Shown here piece by piece: positions 16,964-25,219 of a stretch of DNA of 64,000 bases. The stretch's first letter is position 1; every line of letters starts with the position of its first letter. The position numbers were made by a program, and so were the translations under genes. Location: assembly GCA_947427285.1 (NCBI GenBank), contig CANEHE010000003.1, positions 62,001-126,000 on the forward strand, given 5' to 3'. The notes beneath the pieces are model-generated. The model ran no database searches. It saw only the letters and a program-made list of their open reading frames with translations, and was not told the origin of the DNA. Source of the stretch: an uncultured Porphyromonadaceae bacterium (GTDB taxonomy: Bacteria > Bacteroidota > Bacteroidia > Bacteroidales > Muribaculaceae).

Positions 16964-17413
16964 TCACATATCTCCGTCAGGGAAATCTTTGTCATCGTCA
17001 TCATCCTCCCAGTCCAGGAAAAACTGGTCGCTGTAACTGTCTTCCTTGAACCGGCTTATTTCCCGACCGTCGCGCTTGGTAGGACGCCCCAATCCCTTTC
17101 TACGGTCGACAAAGCCGGAGATCCGGGTCATTTCCAGCAGATCGTACTGCGACTGCGGCGTGAGATTCTCCAGATAGTCAGGCACGAGTCTGGCCCCGAG
17201 CCTGTTCTCTGTCAATCCCTTCACTCTGAAGGTATACGTCACCGGTGGCTTCCGCACATCGACAGTATCGCCGACCTTCACCATCCGCGACGGCTTTACA
17301 GCATTCCCGCCCATCGACACACGGCCTTTCTTGCACGCAGCGGTGGCGATGGTGCGTGTCTTGAAGACACGCATGGCCCACAGCCATTTGTCTACTCTGA
17401 CTTCAGATTTCAT
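16964..17413 (-). CDS. S4-domain RNA-binding protein (Hsp15/HslR-like)
   Basis: Small RNA-binding protein, related to E. coli Hsp15, which rescues stalled 50S subunits carrying peptidyl-tRNA. The 149-aa product starts with the S4 fold (VRVDKWLWAMRVFKTRTIAT, then KKGRVSMGGNAVKPSRMVKV). It ends in a very acidic tail (DWEDDDDDKDFPDGD). It starts 7 bases after the pth stop codon. The ctc-pth-S4 order links three proteins acting on ribosomes or peptidyl-tRNA, so a shared quality-control role is reasonable. Confidence 0.88.
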   Translation of the reverse strand: MKSEVRVDKWLWAMRVFKTRTIATAACKKGRVSMGGNAVKPSRMVKVGDTVDVRKPPVTYTFRVKGLTENRLGARLVPDYLENLTPQSQYDLLEMTRISGFVDRRKGLGRPTKRDGREISRFKEDSYSDQFFLDWEDDDDDKDFPDGDM

Positions 17414-17420
17414 CAGCCTA

Positions 17421-18059
17421 CTACTTATTGTTATACTTGGTCATGGCAAATGCCGCTCCCGACAGACAGAATGCCTTCACTGCCTCAGCCGCTGTTTTCA
17501 GCCTTTCCGGCAGAGCCGTCCTCTCCTCCTCCGGGAAACGTCCGAGCACATAATCTATCTGTCCGCCACGTGGAAAATCGTTGCCAACGCCGAAACGCAA
17601 CCTCGCATACTGTTGTGTACCAAGTTCAGACGCAATGTTTTTCAATCCGTTGTGACCCGCATCAGCACCCGAAGTGCGAAGACGTACAGCACCGAACGGC
17701 AGCGCGATGTCGTCCACCACCACCAGAAGGTTCTCCAATGGAAGTTTCTCCTTGTTCATCCAGTATCGCACAGCCACACCGGACAGATTCATGAACGTAG
17801 ATGGCTTCAATACCAACAGTTCACAATTCTTCACTCTAACGCGGGCCATGTCGCCGTAGCGGCACGACTCCCACGGCGCACCAGCCTCCGAAGCCAAAGT
17901 GTCGGCAACCATAAAGCCTACATTATGACGCGTCCCGACATATTCGGCTCCGATGTTGCCAAGTCCTGTTATCAGATATCTCTTCATACCGTCGGCAGTT
18001 TCGGCTCTCTGTCCGCACGTCCGTCCCGTAAGGGCATCAAGCCATTCTATAAACTTCAT
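17421..18059 (-). CDS. pth: Peptidyl-tRNA hydrolase
   Basis: Releases tRNA from drop-off peptidyl-tRNA. The catalytic features are clear: [18 protein letters not shown] (catalytic His and Asn), [20 protein letters not shown] (catalytic Asp) and [10 protein letters not shown]. The start at 18059 gives 212 aa with a 24-residue N-terminal extension ([13 protein letters not shown] and onward) ahead of the usual [11 protein letters not shown]. An ATG at 17987 would give the standard length of 188 aa. I prefer the longer form because the extension is amphipathic and coding-like, but this is not certain. Downstream of ctc in the same operon. Confidence 0.92.
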   Translation of the reverse strand: MKFIEWLDALTGRTCGQRAETADGMKRYLITGLGNIGAEYVGTRHNVGFMVADTLASEAGAPWESCRYGDMARVRVKNCELLVLKPSTFMNLSGVAVRYWMNKEKLPLENLLVVVDDIALPFGAVRLRTSGADAGHNGLKNIASELGTQQYARLRFGVGNDFPRGGQIDYVLGRFPEEERTALPERLKTAAEAVKAFCLSGAAFAMTKYNNK

Positions 18060-18076
18060 CTTGTCTTTGATAATGA

Positions 18077-18103
18077 CAGGGCCGCAAAATAATTGCGGCC
18101 CTG
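18077..18103 (-). other. Perfect hairpin in the ctc-pth intergenic region
   Basis: Eleven-base arms CAGGGCCGCAA / TTGCGGCCCTG around a 5-base AT loop, 17 bases upstream of the pth ATG. The minus strand has no T-run after it, so it is more likely an mRNA processing, stability or attenuation element than a full terminator. A second, weaker inverted repeat (ATGCAGAA / TTCTGCAT) lies at 18120-18144. Confidence 0.6.
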
Positions 18104-18160
18104 CCTTGAAATTTATCTCATGCAGAAATTTTTCTCTTCTGCATATACATCGTATCCGGA

Positions 18161-18811
18161 TTATGCCTGAGCTTTTGCTGCGGCACCGCGGGCGGCACGT
18201 GTCAGCTGAACAGCACAAACCACTGCGTTCTTGGCATTCATCAGTTCCAGACCCTCGAAGTGGAGATCTCCTACAGCCAACGATTTGCCGAGACCGAGAT
18301 TGTCCACATTGATCACCAGACGTTCAGGAATCTGTGTATAGGGAGCTTTAACCTTGAGTTTGCGCATGGAAAGCGAAAGTTTACCACCGGCTTTCACACC
18401 TTCGGCATGACCCTCTATCTGTACGGGCACTTCCATCACGATAGGCTTGTCGGCGAATACCTCTAAAAAGTCAATGTGAAGCACTGTGTCTTTCACAGGC
18501 TGGAACTGGAGCTCCTTCATCACAGCCTTACGCTTCTCTCCGTTGAGTTCAAGATCAATCTCAAAAATGTCAGGAGTATAGATGAGTTTGCGCACATCCT
18601 CAGCCTTGACGGTGATATCGGTTGTGATAATACCACGTCCGTTTGAGATCTCGACGATCTTCTCTCCGGGTTTGAGGGTGCCTTCAAAAGGAAGGGTCAC
18701 AATCTTTCCGCCGTTGAGCACAGCGGGGATTTTCTCTTCGGCACGAAGAGCTTTCACTGCCTTCTTGCCGAGGTCCATACGGGGTTCGGCCTTGAGTTCG
18801 AATACTTTCAT
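18161..18811 (-). CDS. rplY: 50S ribosomal protein L25/general stress protein Ctc
   Basis: 5S rRNA-binding ribosomal protein of the long, two-domain (Ctc/TL5) type. The 216-aa product has the N-terminal L25 domain ([31 protein letters not shown]) and the C-terminal TL5 beta-domain ([19 protein letters not shown]). It ends in an Ala-rich tail. First gene of the ctc-pth-S4 operon, with a promoter about 95 bases upstream. Confidence 0.95.
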   Translation of the reverse strand: MKVFELKAEPRMDLGKKAVKALRAEEKIPAVLNGGKIVTLPFEGTLKPGEKIVEISNGRGIITTDITVKAEDVRKLIYTPDIFEIDLELNGEKRKAVMKELQFQPVKDTVLHIDFLEVFADKPIVMEVPVQIEGHAEGVKAGGKLSLSMRKLKVKAPYTQIPERLVINVDNLGLGKSLAVGDLHFEGLELMNAKNAVVCAVQLTRAARGAAAKAQA

Positions 18812-18907
18812 TGTCAGTTTTCTTTTGTTTGATTTGTGTTACTCAAAATAAGTCTTGCCTTTCGGGCCAGATGATTTCCCATCACACTGTCCTGTCACAA
18901 AAGCGAC

Positions 18908-18939
18908 GCAAAATTAACTGTTTTTTCCCACACGGCAAA
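18908..18939 (-). promoter_or_regulatory. Promoter of the ctc-pth-S4 operon
   Basis: Minus-strand TTTG (18939-18936), 19 bases, TAATTTTGC (18916-18908). Confidence 0.68.
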
Positions 18940-18946
18940 ATATCCG

Positions 18947-20653
18947 TCACACTTTCGAACTTTCGGTTTCCGTGGCTATCGCGTTGGCCATTACCACCGC
19001 CTTGGTGATATGGTCACAGATATTTTCCGGACCTACCATCCGGTCGATACCGGCATGCTCCAGCGACTCCCGGACGCCGGGATTGACTCCCGACAGCACC
19101 ACCTCGATACCTTCGTTGTGACTCGATGTAATCAGAAGTTCAAGATTATGTATGGCAGTCGAATCTATGAAAGGCACTTTGCGCATACGGATAATACGCA
19201 CTTTCGGCTTCTCTCTGAGTGCCGAACGCATCAGCTCGTCAAACTTGGTGGCTATGCCGAAAAAGAACGGTCCGTCTATCTCATAGACCGACACACCTTT
19301 CTCCACCTTCAGCACCTCATGCTGTGTCAGATCGGTTCCTTCCGCCACATCAAGCTGTTCGCTGTAGACACGTATCTGTGAGTTTTCCATAACACGACGC
19401 AGAAAAAGCACAATGGCCAACAGCAGACCTATCTCGATTGCAATCGTAAGGTCAAAGATGACGGTAAGAAGGAATGTCACCGCCAAAACCCATATATCGC
19501 TCCTCGGAGAACGAAAAATTCCGGCCACCGTACGCCAGCCGCTCATATTATACGACACCACTATCAGCACAGCAGCCAGACACGACATCGGGACAAGATT
19601 GATCAACGGCATGAAAAACATGAAGATCAACAGCAACACCACGGCGTGCACAAGGCCGGCCACAGGCGTGCGCCCCCCGTTCGTGATATTGGTCATCGTT
19701 CGTGCTATCGCCCCTGTCACCGGTATACCGCCGAAGAGCGGCACCACTACATTGGCGAGTCCCTGCCCTATCAGTTCGGTATTGGTGTTGGTCCGCGATC
19801 CCGTCACACCATCGGCAACTGTGGCCGACAGCAGCGACTCGATGGCCCCTAACATCGCGATAGTGAACGCAGACGGGAGAAGCCGGTTGATGATCTCCAT
19901 ATTAAGGGAGAATCCATGCGGCATAGGGAGATCGGTGGCCATATCGCGGAAACGCATTCCGATGGTCTCCACCTGCAGCGAAGGGTTTACCTGAGCTATT
20001 ATCCATGTGGCAAGTGTCATCACTATGATCGATATCAGCGCGCCGGGCAGACGACGCGAGATACGCGGAGTCACGATTATAATTCCCAGCGATACAGCAC
20101 CTACTGCGAGAGTATACGGATCGATACGACTGATATTTGCGAAGTATACCCCCCATTTCGACACAAAATCACTTGGCACATCGGTCAATCCGAGTCCGAA
20201 AAAATCGCTTACCTGTGTCGAGAAGATAGTCAGCGCGATACCTGCGGTGAAACCCACCACCACCGGATATGGAATAAACTTCACCACCGTGCCGAGCCGG
20301 AACAGACCCATCAGGACCAATATTATTCCGGCCATCAGCGTGGCGACCGCCAGACCCGTCAGACCGAACTCCGTGATGATTCCGGCCACAATCACGATGA
20401 AAGCACCCGTCGGCCCTCCGATCTGCACCGAATTGCCGCCGAAAGCAGACACCATGAATCCGCCGATAATCGCTGTGATAAGTCCGATTGTAGGACTTAC
20501 ACCCGATGCGATGCCGAAAGCGATGGCCAACGGAAGAGCCACTATCCCTACCACTACGCCTGCGGTAAGATCCGATTTGAAACGTCCCCACGAATAGTCG
20601 CGAAGAGCCGAAAAGAGTTTCGGGCTGAAATCGATAGATTTAGTCAGGTTCAT
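18947..20653 (-). CDS. SulP-family inorganic anion transporter with STAS domain
   Basis: Inner-membrane transporter of the SLC26/SulP family, moving sulfate, bicarbonate or dicarboxylates. The 568-aa product has the N-terminal transport core (AGVVVGIVALPLAIAFGIAS, GGPTGAFIVIVAG) with 12-14 hydrophobic segments. A C-terminal STAS domain (about residues 440-555) contains the FIDSTAIHNLELL motif. The ATG at 20653 is preferred over a TTG at 20665, which lies only about 10 bases after the likely transcription start. Ion specificity is not evident. The promoter-like -7 box is at 20679-20687. Confidence 0.92.
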   Translation of the reverse strand: MNLTKSIDFSPKLFSALRDYSWGRFKSDLTAGVVVGIVALPLAIAFGIASGVSPTIGLITAIIGGFMVSAFGGNSVQIGGPTGAFIVIVAGIITEFGLTGLAVATLMAGIILVLMGLFRLGTVVKFIPYPVVVGFTAGIALTIFSTQVSDFFGLGLTDVPSDFVSKWGVYFANISRIDPYTLAVGAVSLGIIIVTPRISRRLPGALISIIVMTLATWIIAQVNPSLQVETIGMRFRDMATDLPMPHGFSLNMEIINRLLPSAFTIAMLGAIESLLSATVADGVTGSRTNTNTELIGQGLANVVVPLFGGIPVTGAIARTMTNITNGGRTPVAGLVHAVVLLLIFMFFMPLINLVPMSCLAAVLIVVSYNMSGWRTVAGIFRSPRSDIWVLAVTFLLTVIFDLTIAIEIGLLLAIVLFLRRVMENSQIRVYSEQLDVAEGTDLTQHEVLKVEKGVSVYEIDGPFFFGIATKFDELMRSALREKPKVRIIRMRKVPFIDSTAIHNLELLITSSHNEGIEVVLSGVNPGVRESLEHAGIDRMVGPENICDHITKAVVMANAIATETESSKV

Positions 20654-20678
20654 TACTTTGTTCAATCAAATTTTGGCG

Positions 20679-20687
20679 GCAAAATTA
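20679..20687 (-). promoter_or_regulatory. Probable -7 box of the SulP gene
   Basis: Minus-strand TAATTTTGC, 26-34 bases upstream of the ATG. No matching -33 element is seen. Confidence 0.4.
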
Positions 20688-20740
20688 GTAAAAAATTCCC
20701 ATCCGGCCTTATCCAACCCTAAAAAGCATCAATTAGCCTT

Positions 20741-20772
20741 AAAAAGAAAATGGACGGCTCTTGCCGTCCATT
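20741..20772 (-). terminator. Terminator of the 442-aa secreted protein gene
   Basis: A perfect 10-bp stem (AATGGACGGC / GCCGTCCATT) with a 4-base loop is followed on the minus strand by TTTTCTTTTT. Confidence 0.85.
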
Positions 20773-20800
20773 CCTGTATGTCAGTTTTGAGAGGTGTGGA

Positions 20801-22129
20801 TTACATCACAACTTTCTCAACTTTGTTACCCTGCTTCTTGATCACAAGCTGACCTTTGGCGGGGTTGATAACCTCGATACCCTGCATGTTGAAATACTTA
20901 ACTGCGCCTTCAGTACCTTCGATCTCGATGCCATCAACACCGCTCTGTTTAACAGTGATTTTTGCTACTGGTTTGTTTTTTTCGGCAGAAGTCCACATCA
21001 AGGCATCGTTAGGACGGATACCAAATCCAAACTCAAGATTCATGAGATTGAAGAGACCGTCTTTATAAGAGGAAAGGAACTTGCTGGGATCAGCACCTAC
21101 AGCAAGATATTCACCAGCCTGATCCTCAGCTGTGATACCCTGAACATCTGCCTTATAACCCTCGTTGTTATAGAGGTAGAACATATCAGCAGGATCTCCT
21201 TCATTGCCCATCACCATCCACAGACCGGAAGCGACAAGAGTACGAATCAGAACACACTCAGGAACTGTAGCGTCAATCACAACGAAGCCATCTTTAGTCT
21301 TGCCTTCAGGGCATTCGTTGATGGGATTCCAATAGGAACCTGCATACGGATTTGCAAACGCAAACAAGTTTCTGTTAGCTTTGTTCACATAGTAAGTGAC
21401 GTTCTGAGGTTGGGGATACGATGAGGGATAGCCCTGCAGAAGAGGAGCAACCCAACCATCGGTATAGCTTGCCTTGTCAGACTGCTCTTCCCATTCAGAA
21501 GCGACAAACGAGAAGTAGTTTGCCTTGATCATGGTGAAGTTACCGAAACCAAAGTTGTATGAACCCTTGTTAGTCCATTCGCCCATGAGCGAGCAATTGG
21601 AGAAGTCGAGTGTACCGTCCTCAAGGATCTTACCTGTACATTCGTTCATATCAGTCCAATAATACTTGCCATCGTCCGGATTCTCGACAGGCATAGCAGT
21701 TTTTACAACAAGAGGACCAAGCTCAGGATGATTATAGATCTGCTGGCCGCTCTTGATGGTAATGGTAGCCTTTGAGAAATCGACGATAGCAAGAATCGGA
21801 TCAAACTGGCCATTTGGCAGACTGCTGATGTAAATCTCATTGGCAGCGTCACCTGGCAGAATGTAGGGAGAGCATTTGCCTGCATACGGGTCATCACCGT
21901 TAAGACGCCACTGTTGCCATTGGCACTTCCAGATACCTTCAAGATCTGCAGTGGATGTAACAGCCTTCATAGGGGCTTTGCTGGGAGCGGAAGTCATGAC
22001 GGCTTCGGCTGTCGACATCTCTTCAGCGACAGAGATGAACTGGGCAGCGTTGCTCACAGCCTTAGGAGAGGCCATGGCAGAAAGTCCGAAGAGGACAGCA
22101 CCGCCTAAAAGTACGTAGCTTTTCATCAT
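20801..22129 (-). CDS. Secreted protein of unknown function with C-terminal sorting-like tail
   Basis: Not recognised. The 442-aa product has a signal peptide (SYVLLGGAVLFGLSAMASP) and an Ala/Ser-rich linker. The central part is rich in Trp, Tyr and Asn (WKCQWQQWRLNGDDPYAG, YYWTDMNECTGKI, GSYNFGFGNFTMIKANYF), suggesting a beta-sandwich. Its end (YFNMQGIEVINPAKGQLVIK, then KQGNKVEKVVM) closely resembles the tail of the neighbouring C10 peptidase, so both are probably delivered by the same route. It has its own promoter and terminator. A role alongside the peptidase is inferred from context only. Confidence 0.75.
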   Translation of the reverse strand: MMKSYVLLGGAVLFGLSAMASPKAVSNAAQFISVAEEMSTAEAVMTSAPSKAPMKAVTSTADLEGIWKCQWQQWRLNGDDPYAGKCSPYILPGDAANEIYISSLPNGQFDPILAIVDFSKATITIKSGQQIYNHPELGPLVVKTAMPVENPDDGKYYWTDMNECTGKILEDGTLDFSNCSLMGEWTNKGSYNFGFGNFTMIKANYFSFVASEWEEQSDKASYTDGWVAPLLQGYPSSYPQPQNVTYYVNKANRNLFAFANPYAGSYWNPINECPEGKTKDGFVVIDATVPECVLIRTLVASGLWMVMGNEGDPADMFYLYNNEGYKADVQGITAEDQAGEYLAVGADPSKFLSSYKDGLFNLMNLEFGFGIRPNDALMWTSAEKNKPVAKITVKQSGVDGIEIEGTEGAVKYFNMQGIEVINPAKGQLVIKKQGNKVEKVVM

Positions 22130-22201
22130 TTGATTAGTTTATTATTAATTTGGTTGTTTGACTTTTACTCAGTCCCGACTAACGGGAACAGAATCACAGC
22201 C

Positions 22202-22234
22202 GCAAATTTACGCACTTTTTTTCTTTTCTCCAAA
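22202..22234 (-). promoter_or_regulatory. Promoter of the 442-aa secreted protein gene
   Basis: Minus-strand TTTG (22234-22231), 20 bases, TAAATTTGC (22210-22202), giving a leader of about 70 bases. Confidence 0.68.
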
Positions 22235-22324
22235 TATTCCCGCATAAAATTTCCGACACAAAAGCACATTTCATGGTTTTTAACTTTCAGAATATCGCGA
22301 CATAACTATTCGAATCTTTATATA

Positions 22325-22361
22325 AAAAAGAGAGACACGGCAAAATGCCATATCTCTCTTC
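22325..22361 (-). terminator. Terminator of the C10 peptidase gene
   Basis: Minus strand: GAAGAGAGA, a short inner stem (GGC/GCC), then TCTCTCTTTTTTATA. The outer arms pair as AGAGAGA / TCTCTCT and end in a T-run. Confidence 0.75.
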
Positions 22362-22413
22362 AAATAGTCTTGTATATGCTCCGGACATTTTATATCCGGA
22401 ATATTGTCATATC

Positions 22414-24876
22414 TTAGCGCACAATCCGTTTTGTCACTTTACCGCCGCGACGCTCTATCACGAGTTCACCTTTTGCAGGCTCTGTCACGCGTACTCCCTG
22501 AAGATTGTAATACTCCGGTTCTGCATCGAAATCCACTCCGTCAACGGTGTCGACACCCGAATCAAATTTTACGACAAAAGGAGTGCCTATCAGGAAACGC
22601 TGAGTTGAGCTTATAGTATAATAGCCACGTATATAATAGATGGTGTTCAGTTCAGCCTCCGGGAAACTTATCTTCACGTCTCGTGTCGCCTCACTATTTG
22701 CAAGGATAAAGGGCCAGAAACTGTCAATCTGTTCCTTCACGACAGTATAGTTTGAAGAATTATCAGGATCCTGACGATATATGCTCAGAGTGATCTGACC
22801 ATCATAGTAGCCACGTGTGCAAGCGTATGTCAGCTGATAAGTAAAATCAGAAGGATTCTTTACATTGTAGACATTAAGCGGACGCTCGTCTACATCCAGA
22901 GTCACTGTCTCTGCATCAAGAATCACACCGTTGCGACCCTGGAAAATCAGATTATTGGTGATATACTTCATTGTGACATCAATCTCGGTGCCGGAATAGA
23001 GAGCACCTGTCTGCTGGTTGACCAGTCCGAGTTTGAATTCAGTGTCTTCCTTCACTATGGCCGGCTTTCCATTGGCATCATAGAATTTCGATACCCACTC
23101 TTTCTCTATTGTCTCACCGGCATTAAGCGACACCATTGCGCCGTCTCCAGTGTAGAGGATGGCTCCGGCGGCATTCATAAGCACAGGAGTCACAGGCTGT
23201 GAAATCTCTATATCGTTGTTATTGACAATCTTTGCCTTGAGCATTACATTCTTTCCGCTGTAAAGCTGCGATACCGTGCTCACTTCTGAAATGGTAAAGT
23301 TGTCGATAGGCACATTTGTGATGGTCTTGACACCATTTTCAACCGTCAGGAAAGCATAGTTGTGATAACCCCAGGGCACCAGAACAGGATACCACGGAGC
23401 GTTGGCGTCCGAAGTCTCATGTGTGGCAAGAGTCAGTTTATATTTTCCATCGGGAAGGGAAGGAAGAGTCACGGAAGGATATAATGAGCTCGATTGGGGA
23501 TAATACGTACCGGTACCGCCGGAAAGTGTGACGACAGTCATGCTGCCGAGGCGTCCGGTGACATACTGAGTAGAACCCTGAGTGCCCTCTACAGGTTCTA
23601 TGATGGCACCGATATTTACATTGATCTGATGATCAATACCCGACGTCCATCCGAGGGGATCGTAACCAGTGGTCTTGAAAGCTACGGTATTGCCGTTGAT
23701 CGATGCCATAGTGGTTCCATACTGCAGCATCATGTCCGGTGTCGGAATAACTGGATCACCTGTGGGGGGCTGGATGCCAAGTATGGCGTTCTGTGAGAAG
23801 TTGAATCCACCGGCAACACCACCGATGCCCTGTGCATCAGGATTGAGTGCATCAAGAGCATAATAACCGTCACTCATACCGCTCCATCCCCAGTTGAAAT
23901 GGAAATAACCGTCTCCGTTATATCCGTCGCACACAAACGAGTGACCGCCCTGGGAAGGTGACTGTCCGTTCATCACTATAGGGCCGACATTCTTAAGATT
24001 GTCATAGATCATCTTCGTCCATTCGCTGGAGGAATAGATGGCCCGGACATAGTCACGGCAGTTCTGGTCATATTTGAAATATGTACGCAAAGCCATACCC
24101 ACAGAGCTGCCCTGCGCGCCGGAAGCTGTAGTACCATAGTTCATTTTCACTGAATATCCGCAGGCCATCATCAGTCGAGCCACGGCCAGAGCCTGATCAT
24201 TATTGTATTCCGTAGTGGAATAATTGTCAAGCATATTGGCCCAGTCGAATGTCATCATACTCAGATCAAGACTCAAAGGTCGCTGAAGACTTGTCGGAGT
24301 GTAAGTGATTTTTCCCTCGCCAGTCTCGGGATATTTGAAATAGTTCATCACCTGAGCCATGGAAGTAGCCACGCAGCCTGTATAACAGTTTACCCCATTC
24401 GATTTCGGGCAGAATTTGTTATACGGATCACCCTGATCCCATTTCGTCTTTACCAAAGGAGCAATCGCTGTCCATCCCTCGGGAGCGGCAGGGCCTTTGA
24501 CAGCAGGTGCGGCACCCTTCGACACAGCCCATTCGATCTGACGTCCATACTCGTCAATCCACCATTTGAGCTCAGGAGACATATCGGAAGGATCGATGGT
24601 TCCCGTCTCACTGTATGCGAGCACCGGATAGGCCACATCATCGGCACTGACCAACAGATATCCCCCCTGCTGGGAGTTGAAGAGATAAGAGGTGGCCGTA
24701 CCGTCAGCCGTACGGGCCGTGAAAGCAGGCTGTGCCGTACGGGCCACACGTGCTCCTATACGCGCAGGTATACCTGCGTTTGCCCTTCTCAGAGCCTGCG
24801 AAGGGGTAAGAGGTGCCGCGGCGGCAGTCAGAGAGAATATGGCCCCGGCAGCCAATAAAAAGATTCTTGAAGTCAT
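22414..24876 (-). CDS. C10-family cysteine peptidase (streptopain/interpain-like) with C-terminal tail
   Basis: Exported protease. The 820-aa product has a signal peptide (IFLLAAGAIFSLTAAAAPL) and an N-terminal inhibitory propeptide of the Spi type (about residues 22-135, with GGYLLVSADDVAYPVLAYSE). The papain-like C10 catalytic domain follows. Nucleophile Cys168 lies in CYTGCVATSMAQVMNYF, the catalytic His near residue 312 in GGHSFVCDGY, and the FNWGWSG loop supplies the Asn/Trp pair. Several beta-sandwich domains fill residues 400-770. The last residues (YYNLQGVRVTEPAKGELVIE, then RRGGKVTKRIVR) form a sorting-like tail. It lies downstream of susC-susD but has its own promoter, and a terminator separates it from susD. 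Confidence 0.92.
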   Translation of the reverse strand: MTSRIFLLAAGAIFSLTAAAAPLTPSQALRRANAGIPARIGARVARTAQPAFTARTADGTATSYLFNSQQGGYLLVSADDVAYPVLAYSETGTIDPSDMSPELKWWIDEYGRQIEWAVSKGAAPAVKGPAAPEGWTAIAPLVKTKWDQGDPYNKFCPKSNGVNCYTGCVATSMAQVMNYFKYPETGEGKITYTPTSLQRPLSLDLSMMTFDWANMLDNYSTTEYNNDQALAVARLMMACGYSVKMNYGTTASGAQGSSVGMALRTYFKYDQNCRDYVRAIYSSSEWTKMIYDNLKNVGPIVMNGQSPSQGGHSFVCDGYNGDGYFHFNWGWSGMSDGYYALDALNPDAQGIGGVAGGFNFSQNAILGIQPPTGDPVIPTPDMMLQYGTTMASINGNTVAFKTTGYDPLGWTSGIDHQINVNIGAIIEPVEGTQGSTQYVTGRLGSMTVVTLSGGTGTYYPQSSSLYPSVTLPSLPDGKYKLTLATHETSDANAPWYPVLVPWGYHNYAFLTVENGVKTITNVPIDNFTISEVSTVSQLYSGKNVMLKAKIVNNNDIEISQPVTPVLMNAAGAILYTGDGAMVSLNAGETIEKEWVSKFYDANGKPAIVKEDTEFKLGLVNQQTGALYSGTEIDVTMKYITNNLIFQGRNGVILDAETVTLDVDERPLNVYNVKNPSDFTYQLTYACTRGYYDGQITLSIYRQDPDNSSNYTVVKEQIDSFWPFILANSEATRDVKISFPEAELNTIYYIRGYYTISSTQRFLIGTPFVVKFDSGVDTVDGVDFDAEPEYYNLQGVRVTEPAKGELVIERRGGKVTKRIVR

Positions 24877-25022
24877 TATTGTGTTGAATAATAAATTGGT
24901 TTCGATTCTATTCCCACCCTTGTCACCGGCGGAGCATACGCGTCCGCAATAAGCCGCATAAATATAAAAGCGACGACGCGATGGATTTCTCCCGAAACAA
25001 GGGCTTCATGGTTTCCAAGCCA

Positions 25023-25054
25023 CAAAGTAACAAAAATTTTTTCAAAGAACCAAA
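25023..25054 (-). promoter_or_regulatory. Promoter of the C10 peptidase gene
   Basis: Minus-strand TTTG (25054-25051), 20 bases, TTACTTTG (25030-25023). The -7 box deviates at its second base. Leader of about 140 bases. Confidence 0.5.
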
Positions 25055-25127
25055 TCCACAGCGTATTTTCTGGAAACCGCGCCCCTAACAATCATTGTAA
25101 TTGCTATCTCATACTTTCGTGTCCTAC

Positions 25128-25162
25128 CAAAAAAGGGGATGCCGGAAATCCGACATCCCCCT
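25128..25162 (-). terminator. Terminator of the susC-susD operon
   Basis: On the minus strand GGGGGATGTCGGA pairs with TCCGGCATCCCC, followed by TTTTTTGG. Confidence 0.85.
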
Positions 25163-25219
25163 TCAAAGGTTTACATCATGCATGCCGTCACAGACATGCT
25201 GTCAATTGTGTCTTAATGA

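Noticed and set aside
19916-20722. 268-aa plus-strand ORF antisense to the SulP transporter
   Set aside because: His/Arg/Ser-rich composition with no domain. It mirrors transmembrane codons of the real gene.
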